From Chryseobacterium wanjuense (GTDB taxonomy: Bacteria; Bacteroidota; Bacteroidia; Flavobacteriales; Weeksellaceae), in contig NZ_FOIU01000006.1 of assembly GCF_900111495.1 (NCBI RefSeq), positions 41,072 to 105,071 of the forward strand: 64,000 nucleotides of DNA, in the 5' to 3' direction. The notes under the pieces are model-generated. The model was not told the DNA's origin. It was given only the letters and a program-made list of their open reading frames with translations, and ran no database searches. Shown piece by piece: positions 61,587 through 64,000 of the stretch; positions within the stretch are counted from its first letter, which is position 1, and the number at the start of each line of letters is the position of its first letter. A program made the position numbers and the translations under genes.

Positions 61587-63917
61587 TTATAATACTTTTT
61601 TAATTTCGTCATACTCTAAAGAATTTGTATTGAATTCTTTAAGAAGTTTATTTTTATTTATGGATTGCAATTTACTATCTACCATTATAAGTGATTCTCT
61701 ATGATTTTGATATATCTTTATTGCAGTATTTCTGGAGATACCTAAATTTTGTAGTGCAATAACCACTCTATTTTGTGTTCCATATTCAAGAAGAGTAGCC
61801 CAATTTTCTCCTGATTTTTCTTCACCTTTAATTTTTAGTACAACTTGATAATAATGATTAAAATACTTTTCAAATAAAAATCTTAAAACATATTCAATAT
61901 CATCTATTACATCTTCAATAATAATATTAATATGCTTTTTGTCTGTCTTATCAAACTTTATATAGTCTTTATATGAAATCTTAATTGTAGAGTTTGGATT
62001 ATTTGCTTTCCAATCGATGGATTCCTTAATTATGTGACTTAATGTAAGCCCATTAATCCATTGGTTCATCAATGTTGCATAATATCTTAAACTATTTTTA
62101 TCCCTTAGTTTTTTCTCTGCTTTATCCCATTTGTATAAAGAATACATTCTTGTTAAAATACTTAAGCAAGTCTCATACTTAATACCACTACTTGGTAATT
62201 GAATATTTCTTGGATTAGAAGATAAAATATTAAAGACATTGTTCTGTGTTTCAAAATCAATGTTTTGATTGTTATTTAATATAAATTTTGGGATTTGATA
62301 ATCTTTAGATTTGCTTTTAGCAAGTTGAATTATTTTATCTTTATTCTTTTCGATTAATTTGTTAATTATAGGACTCTTATAATTAGAATCTGTCTCTAAT
62401 GAATCTACTTTTATAATATTTGCAATATATTTCAAGATTTCTTTTTCTAACTCTGATCCAGAAATATCATTTCCATTAATAATTGACTCTATTTTTCTTA
62501 AATTTTTATCTACTTTATTATATACTGTTGGAACCAATTCAATTTTTTCTTTTTTAAATATGTCTACGTTCTCCCATGATTGTTCATACTGTAGACAATA
62601 TATATTTCCTTCCAATTCTTTTGTGAGCCTACCTGCTCTCCCTGATAAATTCCAAAAGTCAATTGAGTTAAATTCTTTATTAAAAATTCTATTATCTAAA
62701 ATGAAAATATTTTGAGTTGGCATATTGACACCCTCAAGTAATGTGGAAGTGCAAAAAACATTTCTTATAAACTCTTTTTTATATAAATCCTCAACAATAT
62801 TTCTTATTGCTTGAGGAAGTTTGCCATGATGATAGGCTGCACCTTTTATTAACAGATTTGTTAAATAGTAGTCAGGATGTACATAATCGCTAATATTTTT
62901 AGCAGCTTTTATTACAGCATCATTAGGAACAAAATCTGTTTTGAATTCAACAAACTGATTTGCTTTTTCAACAGTTGTACTTTTAAAGTTACAATAGATT
63001 AGGTTGTTTTGATTTTCCCCTATTTTTTTAATAAAATCAATATCATTTTTAACAGAAATTATTGATGGAGATATTCCAATAATAATTTCTGTACCATTAT
63101 AATACTGTTTTATACTCTTTCCAACAATATCTACTAAGTATAAATTTTGAGAAACAGGAGATTCATCTGTATAGTAAAAAGAGTTTCTTGACTTTCGATT
63201 GAATAGTTTCAAAAAAATATCTGGGTTTGAAACATTGGGAGATGAAAAATATAATTTAACACCTTTATATTTTTTTTGTGTTTTTTCAATACATGTATAC
63301 AAGGTAATACTGCGTGCATCATTTAGATTACCTAATTTATGTGCTTCATCAATAAATAAAAAGCCAATAGGGGGTGTATTTTCCTGTGAAAGATAGCTTA
63401 TCAATCTTTCAGGAGTTAATACAAAAACATAGCTGTAATTTTCTTCAAGAGCAATATCAGTTATATTCGAATTTACAAGAACCTTATATTTGTATCTTTC
63501 AAATAACTCTGATAATTCATTTTTTAAATCAATAGAAAATTGATTAATAAGTGCTCTTGTTGGCACTACTATTACAATATTTTCTGGAGGAGAGTTTTTT
63601 ATTACTTTTTTAATAAATGACTTTATTATGAAAGACTTCCCCATAGAAGTAGGACCAGAAAAACTAAATTCAACACTACTACTTAGTTTTGAAAATAATT
63701 TATATTGAGAATCAGTAAAATATAAATTATCACTATCTGGAACTTTCTGAAAAATTTTCTTAAATTCTTCTTCTAATGTCCTAGAGATAGGTATTTCAGC
63801 ATTATTGTCATTTTTATTTTCTAAATAATTAATAGCAGGAAAATTTCCCAATTTACTAAAAACAGCTTTTGATATTGTCTTATATGTTGGATGATAACAA
63901 TAAAGTGTAATAGCCAC
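61587..63917 (-). CDS. Ski2-like/HamB-like DEAH superfamily 2 helicase
   Basis: A 776-residue helicase. Motifs in order: Q-like region, Walker A GPTSMGKS (88-95), PTRAL (119-123), DEAH (190-193), SSPN (225-228), YHHGKLP (362-368), GVNMP (396-400) and SGRAGR (425-430). The late motifs are characteristic of Ski2-like helicases and of HamB of the Hachiman defence system. After about residue 450 the C-terminal part is helical with no further known domain. The start is a GTG at 63917: no ATG occurs earlier before an in-frame stop. The gene precedes the SIR2 gene on the same strand but is separated from it by 359 noncoding bases. Confidence 0.83.
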   Translation of the reverse strand: MAITLYCYHPTYKTISKAVFSKLGNFPAINYLENKNDNNAEIPISRTLEEEFKKIFQKVPDSDNLYFTDSQYKLFSKLSSSVEFSFSGPTSMGKSFIIKSFIKKVIKNSPPENIVIVVPTRALINQFSIDLKNELSELFERYKYKVLVNSNITDIALEENYSYVFVLTPERLISYLSQENTPPIGFLFIDEAHKLGNLNDARSITLYTCIEKTQKKYKGVKLYFSSPNVSNPDIFLKLFNRKSRNSFYYTDESPVSQNLYLVDIVGKSIKQYYNGTEIIIGISPSIISVKNDIDFIKKIGENQNNLIYCNFKSTTVEKANQFVEFKTDFVPNDAVIKAAKNISDYVHPDYYLTNLLIKGAAYHHGKLPQAIRNIVEDLYKKEFIRNVFCTSTLLEGVNMPTQNIFILDNRIFNKEFNSIDFWNLSGRAGRLTKELEGNIYCLQYEQSWENVDIFKKEKIELVPTVYNKVDKNLRKIESIINGNDISGSELEKEILKYIANIIKVDSLETDSNYKSPIINKLIEKNKDKIIQLAKSKSKDYQIPKFILNNNQNIDFETQNNVFNILSSNPRNIQLPSSGIKYETCLSILTRMYSLYKWDKAEKKLRDKNSLRYYATLMNQWINGLTLSHIIKESIDWKANNPNSTIKISYKDYIKFDKTDKKHINIIIEDVIDDIEYVLRFLFEKYFNHYYQVVLKIKGEEKSGENWATLLEYGTQNRVVIALQNLGISRNTAIKIYQNHRESLIMVDSKLQSINKNKLLKEFNTNSLEYDEIKKVL

Positions 63918-63925
63918 GACTTTAT

Positions 63926-63990
63926 CTGACAGTTAGGGGTTAAAAATAATTGTCAGTTATCCAATATTGTCCTTACTTCCAAAAGTAAGG
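63926..63990. promoter_or_regulatory. Inverted repeats at the helicase promoter region
   Basis: CTGACA (63926-63931) and TGTCAG (63951-63956) form an inverted pair. Further up, TCCTTACTT-CCAA-AAGTAAGGA (63970-63991) is a hairpin with perfect 9-base arms. On the minus strand it contains TACTTTTG (complement of 63980-63987), a -7 match for the helicase gene. On the plus strand the same hairpin is followed by ATTTTTT and could be a terminator. A short frame on the minus strand also ends in TGA at 63953-63955. Confidence 0.5.
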
Positions 63991-64000
63991 ATTTTTTGTT

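Larger units (their letters stand above)
51348..64000. mobile_element. Left part of a tRNA-associated integrative element
   Basis: Starting at the tRNA 3' end, the gene content switches from core metabolism to an excisionase-like HTH protein, a DUF3987 protein, a tyrosine recombinase, a DUF3871 protein, a RecA-like ATPase and large cargo genes. This is the usual layout of Bacteroidetes integrative elements at tRNA genes. No relaxase or conjugation genes are in view, and the other end lies beyond the window, so conjugative, mobilisable or satellite nature cannot be decided. Confidence 0.8.

Noticed and set aside
61587..63917. Complete Hachiman (HamAB) system
   Set aside because: Only a HamB-like helicase is visible. 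No DUF1837 (HamA) gene lies in the window, and the gene on the other side encodes a SIR2 protein.

Overview
The window is chromosomal DNA from a member of the Flavobacteriia, most likely Chryseobacterium or a close relative in the Weeksellaceae. The evidence is the AT-rich sequence, weak ribosome-binding sites with TAnnTTTG-type -7 promoter boxes, type IX secretion markers (a PorP/SprF protein and a C-terminal type A sorting domain) and families largely confined to Bacteroidetes (DUF3822, DUF5606, DUF3871). The genus is an inference from gene content; no 16S gene is present.

Positions 1-24850 hold housekeeping and envelope genes in short operons on both strands: rluD, a PorP/SprF protein, hemW, murI, a divergent nitroreductase/HxlR pair, rsmD with DUF3822 and Smr-domain genes, a YfcE-like phosphoesterase, a serine hydrolase, a lipoprotein archaemetzincin overlapping sixA, ruvX-def, a DUF5606 gene, mazG and a beta-propeller lipoprotein. 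This part ends with three large signalling or envelope proteins: a metallophosphoesterase / kinase-like / outer-membrane-barrel fusion, an HD-domain protein fused to a Pycsar-effector-type membrane module, and a GAF protein.

Positions 24900-39200 are a complete 14-subunit complex I operon (nuoA to nuoN, minus strand). Its NuoG is short, and an outer-membrane protein gene sits between nuoF and nuoG. Positions 39300-51290 return to core genes: a 58-residue membrane protein, a GNAT-like protein, a YugP-type peptidase, a polytopic membrane protein, a YigZ/IMPACT protein, ribD, a DUF349 protein, aroE, a secreted endonuclease I with a sorting signal, a LolC/E-like permease, rbfA and methylmalonyl-CoA epimerase. 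Dispersed intergenic inverted repeats lie between many core genes, including two copies of a roughly 150-bp nested hairpin.

From the tRNA(CAU) gene at 51348 to the window edge lies one side of an integrative element. It has an unknown first gene, an excisionase-like helix-turn-helix protein, a DUF3987 protein, a tyrosine recombinase, a winged-helix protein, a RecA-like P-loop ATPase and a DUF3871 protein. These are followed on the opposite strand by cargo that looks like phage defence: a SIR2-domain protein of about 1029 residues and a Ski2-like DEAH helicase. The far end of the element is outside the window.
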